DNA of 64,000 nt from the NCBI GenBank assembly GCA_017471825.1, contig JAFURQ010000011.1, positions 151,545-215,544 of the forward strand, read 5' to 3'. Within the stretch, counting starts at the first letter, position 1. Every line of letters starts with the position of its first letter. The translations under genes and the position numbers were made by a program. Positions 34,811-44,274 of this stretch are shown in pieces. A model generated the notes under the pieces. That model was not told where the DNA came from, made no database searches, and saw only the letters and a program-made list of their open reading frames with translations. This DNA comes from Clostridia bacterium. Lineage in GTDB: Bacteria; Bacillota; Clostridia; Oscillospirales; CAG-272.

Positions 34811-36010
34811 TTACCACTCTATTTCAAGAACTATTGCCTCTGACTCGAGCTCGTCAACGGGGATTCCGCAGATGTGAAGAAACACCTGCTCTGCCACGCC
34901 GACCTTGTTCGAAAATTCGGGAAGCAGATCCTCGGAAAACGGTAGCTCCGCGCCTGTATTCATAAGGCGAACCCTTTTGGGAAGGCTTGGGTATTTTGAA
35001 AGTGCGACGAAATCAGCATAAAGACCGTCGCAGAAATGCAGATAGGTTTTACCGTTTTTCTTGGTTGCGATGGGGCTTGCGTGCTTTGCCTCATATTTGA
35101 AGCTGTCGGGCTCGGCACATTCAAGGCAGCCTTCCATACGGTTATACCAATCGCCTACCCTCAAAAGCCGTGACGAGTATTCCTCGGTAATAACACCGTT
35201 GCCGTCGGGGCCGACGTTGAGAAGGTAGCTTGCGCCCATTGCCATATATCTGTCAATGGATGTTATCAGGTGGCGCATCGAATAGAAATCCTCGCCGACT
35301 CTGTAACCCCAGCTCTGCACGCCGAGAGAGTTGCACGCCTCTACCATACGGTTGAAGCTTTTGACCTCCATATCCTCATATTCGCGCTCGGGAGTTGAAA
35401 AATCTCCCGCATCCCAGCCTCTGTCGTTTATGAGGATATCGGGCTGAAGCGCGCGGATATGCTCGTTCATAGAGGTATCGTCTATTTTGGGCGGAATGTC
35501 CCAGAAAAACGTATAGATAGGTCCGTAATTCGTAAGAAGCTCGGTTATCTGATTCTTTATGTACAGGCGGTACGCGTCAAGGTCGGAGGCATCGGGGTTT
35601 ACTGATGCCCACTGATGAGAGGAATTGGGGTTATAGGCATTTTCGTGATGCCAATCGGGATTCGAATAATAAAGCGAGAGAAGCATGCCGTGCTTTTTGC
35701 ACGCGTCGGCGAGCATCTTCAGGGTATCCTTGCCGTACGGGGTATTCATAACGTTGTAATCGGTGTATTTCGTATCCCACATACAGAAGCCGTCGTGATG
35801 CTTGGTTGTGAAGCAGATATACTTCATACCTGCCGATTTTGCAAGCAGTACCCATTTTTCAGGGTCGTAATCAACGGGATTGAACTTATTGATAAGCCCC
35901 TCGTATTCTTTCCTGTTAAGCTGATATTTGTTCAGTGCCTGCTCGTGCAAACCGAGCATGGAGTATGTACCCCAGTGTATAAACATACCGAATTTGTTCT
36001 GATGCGTCAT
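34811..36010 (-). CDS. Alpha-L-fucosidase, GH29
   Basis: Exo-glycosidase removing terminal L-fucose from glycans, 399 residues. KFGMFIHWGTYSM, YICFTTKHHDGFCMWDTKYTDYN (in two stretches), LLSLYYSNPDWHH and the nucleophile region YTFFWDIPP are characteristic. There is no signal peptide, so it acts on imported fuco-oligosaccharides. It is the last gene of serS-gmk-GH29 on the minus strand, 16 bases after gmk. Other glycan genes lie at 39.1 and 52.8-62.7 kb. Confidence 0.9.
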   Translation of the reverse strand: MTHQNKFGMFIHWGTYSMLGLHEQALNKYQLNRKEYEGLINKFNPVDYDPEKWVLLAKSAGMKYICFTTKHHDGFCMWDTKYTDYNVMNTPYGKDTLKMLADACKKHGMLLSLYYSNPDWHHENAYNPNSSHQWASVNPDASDLDAYRLYIKNQITELLTNYGPIYTFFWDIPPKIDDTSMNEHIRALQPDILINDRGWDAGDFSTPEREYEDMEVKSFNRMVEACNSLGVQSWGYRVGEDFYSMRHLITSIDRYMAMGASYLLNVGPDGNGVITEEYSSRLLRVGDWYNRMEGCLECAEPDSFKYEAKHASPIATKKNGKTYLHFCDGLYADFVALSKYPSLPKRVRLMNTGAELPFSEDLLPEFSNKVGVAEQVFLHICGIPVDELESEAIVLEIEW

Positions 36011-36026
36011 AATACTTTCCTCAATT

Positions 36027-36674
36027 TTATTTCGCCGATGAATAAAGCTCGTCCACCACGGTGTCGATTTTCTCCCCGTCGCGCTCCTTACCGTTCTGTA
36101 TATCCGCGAGAAGCTTTATAACGGCAAGTGCGGTTTCGTCAACGCTGACGTTGCGGATAAAATCGTCAAAGAGGTGTGAGATTTCGGGCAAGGAGCGGTA
36201 GTCTGCGATATTAAGCACCTTGCGCTTTTCGATGTTCTCAAGCTCCTTTTGCGTGGGTGTATCACCCGCACGGGCAACGAGGCGGTCTATTATAACGTCA
36301 AGCATTTCATAAACGTAAACTATTACCGAGCGGAATGGAAAATTGCCTGCACGAAGGCTTTTTGCACCGTTTATATCAAGCACGAGAAGCGGAATTTTCC
36401 CCTCTGAAAAGATACTCTCAACCTCGGAGGCGGGAGTGCCGTAATAATTGTCGCCGTAGCGCATATGCTCGAGCATTTTTCCGTTTTCGACTCTGTCGAA
36501 AAACTCTTTTTCGGTGAGATAGATATATTCATCCGTCTTGCCGTCATCACGTCTTGGGCGTGTGGTTGCCGAGCGGACGAATTCAAATCTTCCGTCAAGC
36601 TCGAGCATTTTATACGCCACGGTGCTCTTGCCGACACCGCTCGGTCCTACGATAACTACGATGCTCTTCATCAT
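36027..36674 (-). CDS. gmk: Guanylate kinase
   Basis: Phosphorylates GMP to GDP, 215 residues. P-loop VIVGPSGVGKSTVAYKM, GMP-binding SATTRPRRDD, YIYLTEKEFF, EHMRYGDNYYGTP and LVLDINGA match the family. The C-terminal 40 residues run slightly longer and more acidic than in Bacillus Gmk. Its start overlaps the serS stop by four bases. A second gmk elsewhere in the genome (usually near rpoZ) cannot be excluded, in which case this would be a paralogue. Confidence 0.82.
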   Translation of the reverse strand: MMKSIVVIVGPSGVGKSTVAYKMLELDGRFEFVRSATTRPRRDDGKTDEYIYLTEKEFFDRVENGKMLEHMRYGDNYYGTPASEVESIFSEGKIPLLVLDINGAKSLRAGNFPFRSVIVYVYEMLDVIIDRLVARAGDTPTQKELENIEKRKVLNIADYRSLPEISHLFDDFIRNVSVDETALAVIKLLADIQNGKERDGEKIDTVVDELYSSAK

Positions 36675-37960
36675 CTCTTAGGATAAATGACCTCTGCACC
36701 GCCCATATAGGGACGAAGTGCAACAGGGATATTAACGGAGCCGTCAGCGTTAAGATTGTTTTCAAGGAATGCGATAAGCATACGGGGGGGAGCAACAACG
36801 GTGTTGTTGAGGGTATGTGCGAGGTAATTCTTACCGTCCTCGCCCTTAATGCGAATCTTGAGGCGGCGAGCCTGTGCATCGCCAAGGTTGGAGCAGGAGC
36901 CTACCTCAAAGTATTTCTGCTGTCTGGGGCTCCATGCCTCTACGTCTATGCTCTTTACCTTAAGGTCGGCAAGGTCACCCGAGCAGCACTCGAGCGTTCT
37001 TACGGGTATATCAAGGGTGCGGAACATATCAACGGTGTTCTGCCAGAGCTTATTGAACCATACGGGAGATTCCTCGGGCTTACAAACGACGATCATCTCC
37101 TGCTTTTCGAACTGGTGAATACGGTAAACTCCGCGCTCCTCTATTCCGTGCGCGCCCTTTTCCTTACGGAAGCAGGGAGAGTACGAGGTGAGGGTGTACG
37201 GAAGCTCCTTTTCGGGAATTATCTGGTCTATGAATTTACCTATCATAGAGTGCTCGGATGTGCCGATAAGGTAGAGATCCTCGCCCTCTATTTTGTACAT
37301 CATGGCATCCATTTCGGCAAACGACATAACTCCCGTGACCACGCCGGAGCGAATCATATAAGGGGGGATACAGTAGGTGAAGCCTCTGTTGATCATAAAG
37401 TCGCGTGCGTAAGAGATTACTGCAGAATGAAGGCGAGCTATATCACCCATAAGATAGTAGAAGCCGTTACCTGCAACTCTTCTCGCGCTGTCAAGGTCAA
37501 TTCCCGCAAAGCTTTCCATAATATCGGTGTGATAAGGAACCTCAAAATCGGGAGTCACGGGCTCGCCGAAGCGCTCCACCTCAACGTTTTCGGAATCGTC
37601 CTTACCTACGGGAACGGTGGGGTCAATTATATTGGGAATGACCATCATTATATTTTTGATTTTTTCGTCAAGCTCGACCTCAAGAGCCTCGCAAGCGGCA
37701 AGCTCGGCTGCCTGCTCTGCAACGAGCTTCTTTGCCTCCTCTGCCTCGGCAAATTTCTTCTGTCCCATAAGGGCGCCGATGGATTTGGACACCTTGTTTC
37801 TGTTGGCACGAAGGTCGTCTGCCTTCTTTTTGTTTGCGCGCATCTGCTCATCGAGCGCAATTACCTCGTCCACGAGGGGAAGCTTGGAATCCTGAAATTT
37901 CTTTCTGATGTTTTCCTTTACAGCTTCGGGATTTTCTCTTACAAATCTGATATCAAGCAT
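36671..37960 (-). CDS. serS: Seryl-tRNA synthetase
   Basis: Class II synthetase of 429 residues. It begins MLDIRFVRENPEAVKENIRK, has the long N-terminal coiled-coil arm (residues 30-100) that reads the tRNA-Ser variable arm, then motif 2 CFRKEKGAHGIEERGVYRIHQF (in two stretches) and motif 3 LNNTVVAPPRMLIAFLENN. The leader is too short to hold a T-box. A tRNA-Ser gene lies at 45.5 kb. Confidence 0.98.
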   Translation of the reverse strand: MLDIRFVRENPEAVKENIRKKFQDSKLPLVDEVIALDEQMRANKKKADDLRANRNKVSKSIGALMGQKKFAEAEEAKKLVAEQAAELAACEALEVELDEKIKNIMMVIPNIIDPTVPVGKDDSENVEVERFGEPVTPDFEVPYHTDIMESFAGIDLDSARRVAGNGFYYLMGDIARLHSAVISYARDFMINRGFTYCIPPYMIRSGVVTGVMSFAEMDAMMYKIEGEDLYLIGTSEHSMIGKFIDQIIPEKELPYTLTSYSPCFRKEKGAHGIEERGVYRIHQFEKQEMIVVCKPEESPVWFNKLWQNTVDMFRTLDIPVRTLECCSGDLADLKVKSIDVEAWSPRQQKYFEVGSCSNLGDAQARRLKIRIKGEDGKNYLAHTLNNTVVAPPRMLIAFLENNLNADGSVNIPVALRPYMGGAEVIYPKR

Positions 37961-38003
37961 TGTTTTTCAGTCCTTGATTTTGTTTTTATGATTATTACCC
38001 CTT

Positions 38004-38032
38004 ATTATATAACAAATATTAAGAAAATTCAA
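38004..38032 (-). promoter_or_regulatory. Sigma-A promoter of serS
   Basis: Minus strand TTGAAT (38027-38032), 17 bases, TATAAT (38004-38009). Confidence 0.75.
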
Positions 38033-38100
38033 TAGTTTTGAAAAGATTTACTTGAAAATAGAATTTTTCGTGGATTGCGTGAGGATTTCGCGAAAAAGTA

Positions 38101-38129
38101 TTGATTTTTGTCAAAAATTACAGTATAAT
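38101..38129 (+). promoter_or_regulatory. Sigma-A promoter of fba
   Basis: TTGATT (38101-38106), 17 bases, TATAAT (38124-38129), upstream of an AAGGAG site. Confidence 0.75.
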
Positions 38130-38166
38130 GATTATCAGCTAATAAAAAACCAAGGAGATATAAATT

Positions 38167-39030
38167 ATGTTAGTTTCTGCAAAGGAAATGCTGACTAAGG
38201 CAAAGGCAGGCCACTATGCTGTCGGTCAGTTCAACATCAACAATCTTGAGTGGGCAAAGGCTATACTTCTTACCGCTGAGGAAATGAAGTCCCCCGTTAT
38301 TCTCGGTGTTTCCGAGGGCGCGGGCAAGTATATGTGCGGCTACAGCACCATCGTCGGTATGGTTAAGGGTATGATTGAAAATCTTGGAATTACCGTTCCC
38401 GTTGCAATCCACCTCGACCACGGCTCATACGAGGGCGCATACAAGTGCATTGAGGCAGGATTCTCCTCCGTTATGTTTGACGGCTCGCACTATCCCATTG
38501 AAGAAAATATTGCAAAAACCAAGGAGCTCGTTGCGGTTTGTAACGCGAAGGGACTCTCTATCGAGGCAGAGGTTGGCTCTATCGGCGGCGAAGAGGACGG
38601 CGTTGTTGGCGCAGGCGAGGTTGCCGATCCCAACGAGTGCAAGATGATTGCAGATCTCGGTGTTACCATGCTTGCGGCAGGAATCGGAAACATTCACGGC
38701 AAGTACCCTGCTAACTGGGCAGGTCTTAACTTCGACGTTCTTGCAAAGATAAGTGAAAAGGTCGGCGATATGCCCCTCGTTCTTCACGGCGGCACCGGCA
38801 TTCCCGAGGATATGATAAAGAAGGCTATCTCTCTCGGCGTTTCCAAGATCAACGTTAACACAGAGTGCCAGCTTGCTTTTGCGGCGGCTACGAGAAAGTA
38901 CGTTGAAGAAGGCAAGGACCTTCAGGGCAAGGGCTTTGACCCGAGAAAGCTTCTCGCTCCCGGTACCGAAGCAATAAAGGCTACCGTACGCGAAAAGATT
39001 GAGCTTTTCGGCTCCGCAAACAAGGCATAA
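38167..39030 (+). CDS. fba: Class II fructose-1,6-bisphosphate aldolase
   Basis: Zinc aldolase of glycolysis, 287 residues. AVGQFNINNLEWA, the catalytic and zinc-binding IHLDHGSYEG, VMFDGSHYP, GNIHGKYP (zinc His) and LHGGTGIPEDMIKKAI are standard class IIA/B sites. A short tagatose/fructose aldolase of the GatY/KbaY group has the same motifs, so the alternative substrate is possible, but length and glycolytic-type codon bias (uniformly GAG, AAG, CTT) favour Fba. Confidence 0.93.
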   Translation: MLVSAKEMLTKAKAGHYAVGQFNINNLEWAKAILLTAEEMKSPVILGVSEGAGKYMCGYSTIVGMVKGMIENLGITVPVAIHLDHGSYEGAYKCIEAGFSSVMFDGSHYPIEENIAKTKELVAVCNAKGLSIEAEVGSIGGEEDGVVGAGEVADPNECKMIADLGVTMLAAGIGNIHGKYPANWAGLNFDVLAKISEKVGDMPLVLHGGTGIPEDMIKKAISLGVSKINVNTECQLAFAAATRKYVEEGKDLQGKGFDPRKLLAPGTEAIKATVREKIELFGSANKA

Positions 39031-39033
39031 AAA

Positions 39034-39062
39034 CAAAAGGAACGCTTCGGCGTTCCTTTTTA
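39034..39062 (+). terminator. Terminator of fba
   Basis: AAAGGAACGC TTCG GCGTTCCTTTTT hairpin. Confidence 0.85.
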
Positions 39063-39064
39063 TA

Positions 39065-39096
39065 TTAAAAATCGCCGCACAGACGTGCGGCGATTG
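39065..39096 (-). terminator. Terminator of the GH88 gene
   Basis: Minus strand GCAATCGCCGCACG stem with TGCGGCGATTTTTAA on the other side. Confidence 0.75.
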
Positions 39097-39100
39097 CTTT

Positions 39101-40288
39101 TTACCAATAGAGCTTCCAGTCGGGGTCTACGAGTCTGTGAAGCGCTTCCATATAGAAATAGTCACCCCAAATGTTCATCTCGTCAATACCTATTCCCTGC
39201 GGCTTCGCATAGGTCTGATGAAGAAGGAGTCCGTTTGCCTCAGGAACATCCTTGCTGGTGTAGTTATCTATGAGAGAGTTCATAATTCTGTTTACAGCGT
39301 TGGTGAAAATGCTGTAAAGAGGATCTGCCTTATCCATATGCTTAAGGGCCTCAAGCATACCGCAGCAGGCAATAGCGGCGGATGAGGTATCGCGCGGCTC
39401 GTCGGCTCCGTCTGTAAAGCAGAGATCCCAGAACGGAACGTAGTCCTCGGGGAGATGGTTGAGGAAATAGGAGCTTGTTGCCTTGAAGACCTGCATTGCT
39501 CCATCGCTTTCCTTATACGTACGGGTAAGCATCGGGCCGTATATACCCCATGCCTGACCGCGAGCCCAGGCGGATTCGTCGAATGCGCCCTGATGGGTTA
39601 CACCCTTTACGGGAGCGCCTGTTTCGGCGTCGAAGTAATATGTATGATAGGTGCTTGCGTCAGGACGGCAGCAAACGCTTATCGTGGTATTAAAATGCTT
39701 CCAAGCCATCTCGTCATACTTTTGATCACCGGTTACCTCGCTTGCCCAATAAAGAAGCGGAATGTTGAGAAGGCAGTCTATGATAAGACGGTTATCCTTG
39801 GGATCGTTTACGTTACCCCAAGCCTGAATAAAGTCACCGGGAGTGCGATAGCGTGTAGTGAGGTGCTCTGCCGCCATAAGAGCCGCCGCCTTTGCTTCCT
39901 CGTTGCCGCACAGCTTCCATGCCGCGACGCAGGAAAGTGAGAAAAGGAAGCCCATATCGTGATGGTTTACTCCGATTTTCTCGGTTATTCTCTTGGTATA
40001 GCTGGGAATCTGACCGATAACGACGTTTTTATATTTCTCATCGCCTGTAAGCTGATAAGCGTGCCAGAGTATGCCCGACCAGAATCCGTTGCCCCAGCCT
40101 GACGTATTTTCTATGGTTGCATATACGTTGTTCTTGCTATATTCGTTGGGAAATTTAAAGCCGTGATGCTCTATTCCGAGGTCTACCTTTTTGAAGGCCT
40201 CATTGAGCGCCGCCTCTACCTTTTCGCGAGGGAGGTTAAACTCCGAGTATCTTTCGGGGTTCTGAATCGGAGGAATGCTTGGAATCAT
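39101..40288 (-). CDS. Unsaturated glucuronyl hydrolase, GH88
   Basis: Hydrolyses the 4,5-unsaturated uronic acid left on disaccharides by polysaccharide lyases, 395 residues, intracellular (no signal peptide). The catalytic Asp pattern NHHDMGFLF, the GWGNGFWSGILWHAY entry strand, IDCLLNIPLLYWA and WARGQAWGIYG match GH88. This implies growth on glycosaminoglycans or pectin-like substrates. It stands alone between fba and spoIIR, and is not linked to a lyase in this window. Confidence 0.9.
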   Translation of the reverse strand: MIPSIPPIQNPERYSEFNLPREKVEAALNEAFKKVDLGIEHHGFKFPNEYSKNNVYATIENTSGWGNGFWSGILWHAYQLTGDEKYKNVVIGQIPSYTKRITEKIGVNHHDMGFLFSLSCVAAWKLCGNEEAKAAALMAAEHLTTRYRTPGDFIQAWGNVNDPKDNRLIIDCLLNIPLLYWASEVTGDQKYDEMAWKHFNTTISVCCRPDASTYHTYYFDAETGAPVKGVTHQGAFDESAWARGQAWGIYGPMLTRTYKESDGAMQVFKATSSYFLNHLPEDYVPFWDLCFTDGADEPRDTSSAAIACCGMLEALKHMDKADPLYSIFTNAVNRIMNSLIDNYTSKDVPEANGLLLHQTYAKPQGIGIDEMNIWGDYFYMEALHRLVDPDWKLYW

Positions 40289-40427
40289 AATAATTCTCCT
40301 TTTTTATTAGTTGACGTAATCATTTTAACATACCAAAATCCGAAAGTCAACAAATATTACCTCTTTTGTGAATAAAAGAGATTATCCGTGGCAAAAATTG
40401 GGTTACTAAAACAGAATGGAGGTTATT

Positions 40428-41021
40428 ATGAGAAAAAATTTGATATTTTCCTGCGCTATGGTTTTGCTTGCAACTCTTTTTATAGCAGTTATGCCGACCG
40501 AGGCCGAGGGCGCCGTTTATGAGGATACTGTGAGGCTACATATTCTTGCGAACTCGGATAGCCGAGAGGACCAGGCAATCAAGCTTGCAGTGCGCGATGC
40601 CGTCCTTTCGGAATACGGGTCTATGCTTGCCGAATTCGACTGTGCCGCATCGGCAGAGGCGGAGCTTATGGGGATGACGGATGAGATTAGCGATTTTTGC
40701 CGCGGAGTCGTGCAGGATATGGGCTATGAGCACGACGTGAGCGTAACGGTTGGCAAGGAGTGGTATGAAACGCGCGAGTACGATGATTTTTCACTACCTG
40801 CAGGTGTTTACACATCCCTTCAGATTTTTATTGGTGAGGGGAGCGGACAAAACTGGTGGTGCGTGATGTTTCCGCCTATGTGCGTTGATATAGCAACCGA
40901 AAACGCCCCCGCCGACACCGCCGTGCAAAAGTATACCGACGAGGAGCTCGTTCTGATTTCGGGCGGCGGATACAAGGCGAAGTTTAAAATTTTAGAGCTT
41001 ATTTCCTCGGCTTTTTCATAA
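40428..41021 (+). CDS. spoIIR: Stage II sporulation protein R
   Basis: Secreted signalling protein made in the forespore; in Bacillus it triggers SpoIIGA to process pro-sigma-E. 197 residues. N-terminal signal span (LIFSCAMVLLATLFIAVM), then VRLHILANSDSREDQAIKLAVRDAVL (in two stretches) and VYTSLQIFIGEGSGQNWWCVMFPP, the two conserved blocks. ATG at 40428 is preferred because GGAGG lies eight bases upstream and an earlier in-frame ATG overlaps it. Along with sigK it supports endospore formation. Confidence 0.94.
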   Translation: MRKNLIFSCAMVLLATLFIAVMPTEAEGAVYEDTVRLHILANSDSREDQAIKLAVRDAVLSEYGSMLAEFDCAASAEAELMGMTDEISDFCRGVVQDMGYEHDVSVTVGKEWYETREYDDFSLPAGVYTSLQIFIGEGSGQNWWCVMFPPMCVDIATENAPADTAVQKYTDEELVLISGGGYKAKFKILELISSAFS

Positions 41022-41025
41022 GGTA

Positions 41026-41054
41026 TTGATTTTGCCCACTTTTTATGGTAAAAT
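41026..41054 (+). promoter_or_regulatory. Sigma-A promoter of smpB
   Basis: TTGATT (41026-41031), 17 bases, TAAAAT (41049-41054). Confidence 0.65.
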
Positions 41055-41081
41055 ATAGAAAAACCTATAACGGAGGAAGCT

Positions 41082-41549
41082 ATGGCGGAAAAAAAAGATA
41101 ACAAAATTATAGCCGACAACAGAAAAGCGCGCCACGATTACTTCGTTGAGGAGGTTTACGAGGCGGGAATCGAGCTTTTCGGCACGGAGGTAAAGTCCTT
41201 GCGCGCCGGAGGTGTTAATCTTAAGGATTCCTACTGCGAGATTGACGGGGGCGAGATGTTTGCCCTCGGTGTGCATATAAGTCCTTATGATCACGGAAAC
41301 ATCTTCAACAAGGATCCACTGCGCCCGAAAAGGCTGCTTATGCACAAGCGCGAGATTATGAAGCTTACCGGTCTGGTATCGCGCGACGGCTACACGCTCG
41401 TGCCTCTTTCCCTCTATTTCAAGGGCTCTTACGTTAAAATGGCAATTGGACTTTGCAAGGGTAAAAAGCTATATGACAAGCGCGACTCGGTTGCAAAAAG
41501 AGATGCCGCAAGAGTTATTGAGCGCGAAATGAAAAACAGCGGAAGATAA
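41082..41549 (+). CDS. smpB: SsrA-binding protein SmpB
   Basis: tmRNA partner in ribosome rescue, 155 residues. [41 protein letters not shown] (in two stretches), HISPYDHGN and [19 protein letters not shown] are the family hallmarks. No tmRNA gene is seen downstream; a hairpin terminator follows instead. Confidence 0.98.
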   Translation: MAEKKDNKIIADNRKARHDYFVEEVYEAGIELFGTEVKSLRAGGVNLKDSYCEIDGGEMFALGVHISPYDHGNIFNKDPLRPKRLLMHKREIMKLTGLVSRDGYTLVPLSLYFKGSYVKMAIGLCKGKKLYDKRDSVAKRDAARVIEREMKNSGR

Positions 41550-41552
41550 AAA

Positions 41553-41586
41553 ATGCGTACAACGCAAGGTTGTACGCATTTTTTAT
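41553..41586 (+). terminator. Terminator of smpB
   Basis: AAAATGCGTACAAC / GTTGTACGCATTTTTT hairpin; its A tract also serves the convergent gene. Confidence 0.8.
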
Positions 41587-42182
41587 AGGCTTAAAAGCTC
41601 ACTCTCGGTCAGGGGGCGATATTCACCCGTGGCAAGAGATTCATCGAGCGAAAGATTTCCCATACGGATGCGCTTCAGGTACACTATCTTACAGCCGCCG
41701 AAGAGAAGCATGCGCTTCACCTGATGCTTTTTGCCCTCTGTGACGGTAACCGTACCGTAGAATACGGGCGTATTGGGGCGGCGGTTTGCCTTTTTCAGCT
41801 CCTCGGGTGAAAGGAACGACCTTATATCCGCGAGAGCTGCTTCGCCGTGAATTGATATTGCGGCAGGAGAGGATATATATTCTTTCGTCGGGTAGAGCTT
41901 GATGCCCTGCTCTATCTGCTCGCGAAGGTCGTCGGTAAGAGAGCCGAGGGCGTAGAAGAAATACTCCTTCTCAACCTTATTTTCGGGGGTAAGCAGGCGC
42001 GCGCACAGCGCTCCGTCATCGGTTACGAGCAAAAGCCCCTCGGTATCCCTATCAAGTCTGCCGATGGGAAAAAGCACGTCACGCTTGTCGTCGGGAAAAC
42101 AGTCCATAACCGTCCTGTGACGGGGGTCGCGCCGCGCGGTTATACAGCCGCGCGGCTTATTCAGCATATAGTATTCCGCCAT
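41583..42182 (-). CDS. Pseudouridine synthase, RsuA/RluE family, without S4 domain
   Basis: rRNA pseudouridine synthase of 199 residues. It opens directly with the catalytic domain (YYMLNKPRGCITARRDPRH), has the catalytic Asp in GRLDRDTEGLLLVTDDG and the GKKHQVKRML motif. RsuA-type enzymes usually carry an N-terminal S4 RNA-binding domain, missing here; RluE-like members also lack it. It starts three bases after the metal ATPase stop codon and so is probably carried on the efflux operon's transcript. Confidence 0.9.
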   Translation of the reverse strand: MAEYYMLNKPRGCITARRDPRHRTVMDCFPDDKRDVLFPIGRLDRDTEGLLLVTDDGALCARLLTPENKVEKEYFFYALGSLTDDLREQIEQGIKLYPTKEYISSPAAISIHGEAALADIRSFLSPEELKKANRRPNTPVFYGTVTVTEGKKHQVKRMLLFGGCKIVYLKRIRMGNLSLDESLATGEYRPLTESELLSL

Positions 42183-42185
42183 AGC

Positions 42186-44048
42186 TTATTCCTTTACTCG
42201 AAGAGTTCTTATGGAATTGAGAATAGCGATAACAGCCACGCCTACGTCGGCAAAAACGGCGAGCCACATATTAGCGTAGCCGATAGCCGAAAGAACAAGT
42301 ATAAGCCCCTTTACAGCGAGGGCAAAGGCGATGTTCATTTTAGCAATTGATACAGTCTTTTTGGCTATTTTAATCGCGGTGGGAAGGCGGTCGAGCTTGT
42401 CGGACATAATAACCACGTCTGCCGCCTCTATTGCGCTGTCGGAGCCTATTGCCCCCATAGCGACGCCCACATTTGCCGTTGCAAGTGCTGGAGCATCGTT
42501 GATGCCGTCGCCAACGTAAACCACCGAGCGCGAATCGGCAATGATTTCACGTAGTCTCGAGTATTTTTCCTCGGGCAAAAGCGAGGCGTGAAGCTCGTCT
42601 ATTCCAACCGCGCTCGCAACACGCGCGGCACTCTCGTATCTGTCGCCCGAAAGCATAACAGTCCTTTTTGCGCCACTTGACTTAATTCTTTTAATTGCGC
42701 TTTCTGCCTCGGTTTTTATGTCGTCTATTACAAAAATACTTCCGCTGTAAGCGTTTTCAACAGCAATGTGAAGTGCCGCGGTTGAGGCGGCGTCATCGGT
42801 GCTTATACCATGCTCGCAGAGGAGCTCGGAGTTGCCGACTATTACCCTTTTTCCGTCGACTGTAGCGACTACGCCGCGCCCTGCAATCTCGTGATAATCG
42901 GTTGGAACAGATGGTGCCTCTACCGTTGCTTTTATAGCCGTGGCGATTGGGTGATTTGAGCCGTATTCGGCGCTCGCGGCGTAATACAGCAGCTCGTTTT
43001 CGGAGATTCCGGTTGCCTTAATTTCGCCAAGACGGAAGCTTCCCGTAGTGAGCGTTCCCGTTTTATCAAAGGCGAAGGTATCGGCATTTGCAAGCGGAGA
43101 AAAGACGTTGCCGCCCTTGAAAAGTATGCCCTTCGATGCGGCACCGCCGATGCCGCCGAAAAATGCCATAGGCACCGAGATAACAAGCGCGCAGGGACAG
43201 GAAATGACAAGGAACGTGAGGGCTGAATATACCGACTCTGTGAAGGTCATTTCACTCACGAGGGGCGGAAGAATTGCCATAACTACCGCAAGTCCGACGA
43301 CTATGGGAGTATAGTAGCGCGAAAACCTTGTGATGAAGCTTTCTTCCTTTGATTTGGTTTCGTTTGCGTTTTCAACAAGCTCGAGTATGCGCGCGGCCGC
43401 CGATTCCTCTGCTGGACGGAGCGTTTTGCAGGTGATGACGCCGTTTAGCACAACAGCTCCGCTTTCAACTGTTGAGCTGGGTGATGCAGGGCGCGGAACG
43501 GATTCTCCCGTAAGAGCGGAGGTATCGATATCCGCGGTGCCGCTTATGACCTCGGCATCAATGGGTATTCGCTCCCCTGCTCTGACTATAATCGTACTGC
43601 CTACGGGCACGTCCTCGGCATCTACGGCTTCTTCGCCGTTTTCGGTGAGCAGAGTTGCCTCGTCGGGACAGATGCTCATAAGAGCCTTTATTGATTTACG
43701 GGAATGCGCGACGGCGCGATGCTCGAAATATTCTCCAACGAGGAAGAAAAGCATTACGGCAACGCCCTCGGACATATCTCCGATTATCATTGCGCCAATC
43801 GAGGCAATACTCATCAGAAATTTTTCATCCAGAAGATCGCCCCTGAATATGCCGCGCACGGCAGAGAGGAACACGGGTATTCCCACAATCAAAAGCGCAA
43901 TTACGTACAGTAGGGTTGCGATTATGTATAGGGTATGCGTCGGCTGTGAGGCGGATATCCTGTCAAGGATGAAGGCGGGGATAAAGAAGACAAGCCCTGC
44001 GATTATTCGCACAAGCCCGTTTTTATAAAGCGATATTACTTTTTTCAT
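42186..44048 (-). CDS. P1B-type zinc/cadmium/lead efflux ATPase
   Basis: Heavy-metal pump of the CadA/ZntA group, 620 residues, about eight membrane spans. Metal site CPC in ISCPCALVISVP, phosphorylation site DKTGTLTTG, actuator TGES, hinge GDGINDAPALATANVG, Lys in TM7 (AVKGL) and ADVG in TM8, a P1B-2 (Zn/Cd/Pb) signature. It lacks the usual N-terminal metal-binding domain, which is supplied by the separate 71-residue HMA gene that overlaps its start by four bases. Regulated by the ArsR-family gene at the operon head. Confidence 0.93.
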   Translation of the reverse strand: MKKVISLYKNGLVRIIAGLVFFIPAFILDRISASQPTHTLYIIATLLYVIALLIVGIPVFLSAVRGIFRGDLLDEKFLMSIASIGAMIIGDMSEGVAVMLFFLVGEYFEHRAVAHSRKSIKALMSICPDEATLLTENGEEAVDAEDVPVGSTIIVRAGERIPIDAEVISGTADIDTSALTGESVPRPASPSSTVESGAVVLNGVITCKTLRPAEESAAARILELVENANETKSKEESFITRFSRYYTPIVVGLAVVMAILPPLVSEMTFTESVYSALTFLVISCPCALVISVPMAFFGGIGGAASKGILFKGGNVFSPLANADTFAFDKTGTLTTGSFRLGEIKATGISENELLYYAASAEYGSNHPIATAIKATVEAPSVPTDYHEIAGRGVVATVDGKRVIVGNSELLCEHGISTDDAASTAALHIAVENAYSGSIFVIDDIKTEAESAIKRIKSSGAKRTVMLSGDRYESAARVASAVGIDELHASLLPEEKYSRLREIIADSRSVVYVGDGINDAPALATANVGVAMGAIGSDSAIEAADVVIMSDKLDRLPTAIKIAKKTVSIAKMNIAFALAVKGLILVLSAIGYANMWLAVFADVGVAVIAILNSIRTLRVKE

Positions 44049-44260
44049 TTTTCTATTTTAATGTCTTTGGAAAATGCTTTTGCAGATGCTGTGAGAAGCT
44101 CGTATGCTTCGCCCTCGGGAAGCGAGGTTTCGACGGTGAGCTTTTCGGTCAGGAAATTGATTTTAGCGCTCTCGATTCCATCCTTGGACTCCATAATACC
44201 TGCAAGCTTTGCGGCGCAGTTGGGGCAATCAATGCCTGTAATGGTATACTTGATTTTCAT
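44045..44260 (-). CDS. Stand-alone heavy-metal-associated (HMA) domain protein
   Basis: Protein of 71 residues with one HMA fold and metal site GIDCPNCAAKL. Such proteins deliver metal ions to P1B ATPases; here it takes the place of the ATPase's own N-terminal domain. Overlaps the ATPase start by four bases (ATGA), so the two are made together. Confidence 0.9.
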   Translation of the reverse strand: MKIKYTITGIDCPNCAAKLAGIMESKDGIESAKINFLTEKLTVETSLPEGEAYELLTASAKAFSKDIKIEK

Positions 44261-44274
44261 AGTGTTTTTCTCCT

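Noticed and set aside
36027-36674. Gmk-like protein as ribose 1,5-bisphosphokinase (PhnN)
   Set aside because: The GMP-binding SATTRPRRDD and YGDNYYGTP motifs fit guanylate kinase, and no phosphonate genes are near.
37961-38166. T-box riboswitch upstream of serS
   Set aside because: The leader from promoter to ATG is about 40 bases and has no T-box core or specifier loop.
41550-41582. tmRNA gene next to smpB
   Set aside because: Only a terminator lies between smpB and the convergent pseudouridine synthase gene.
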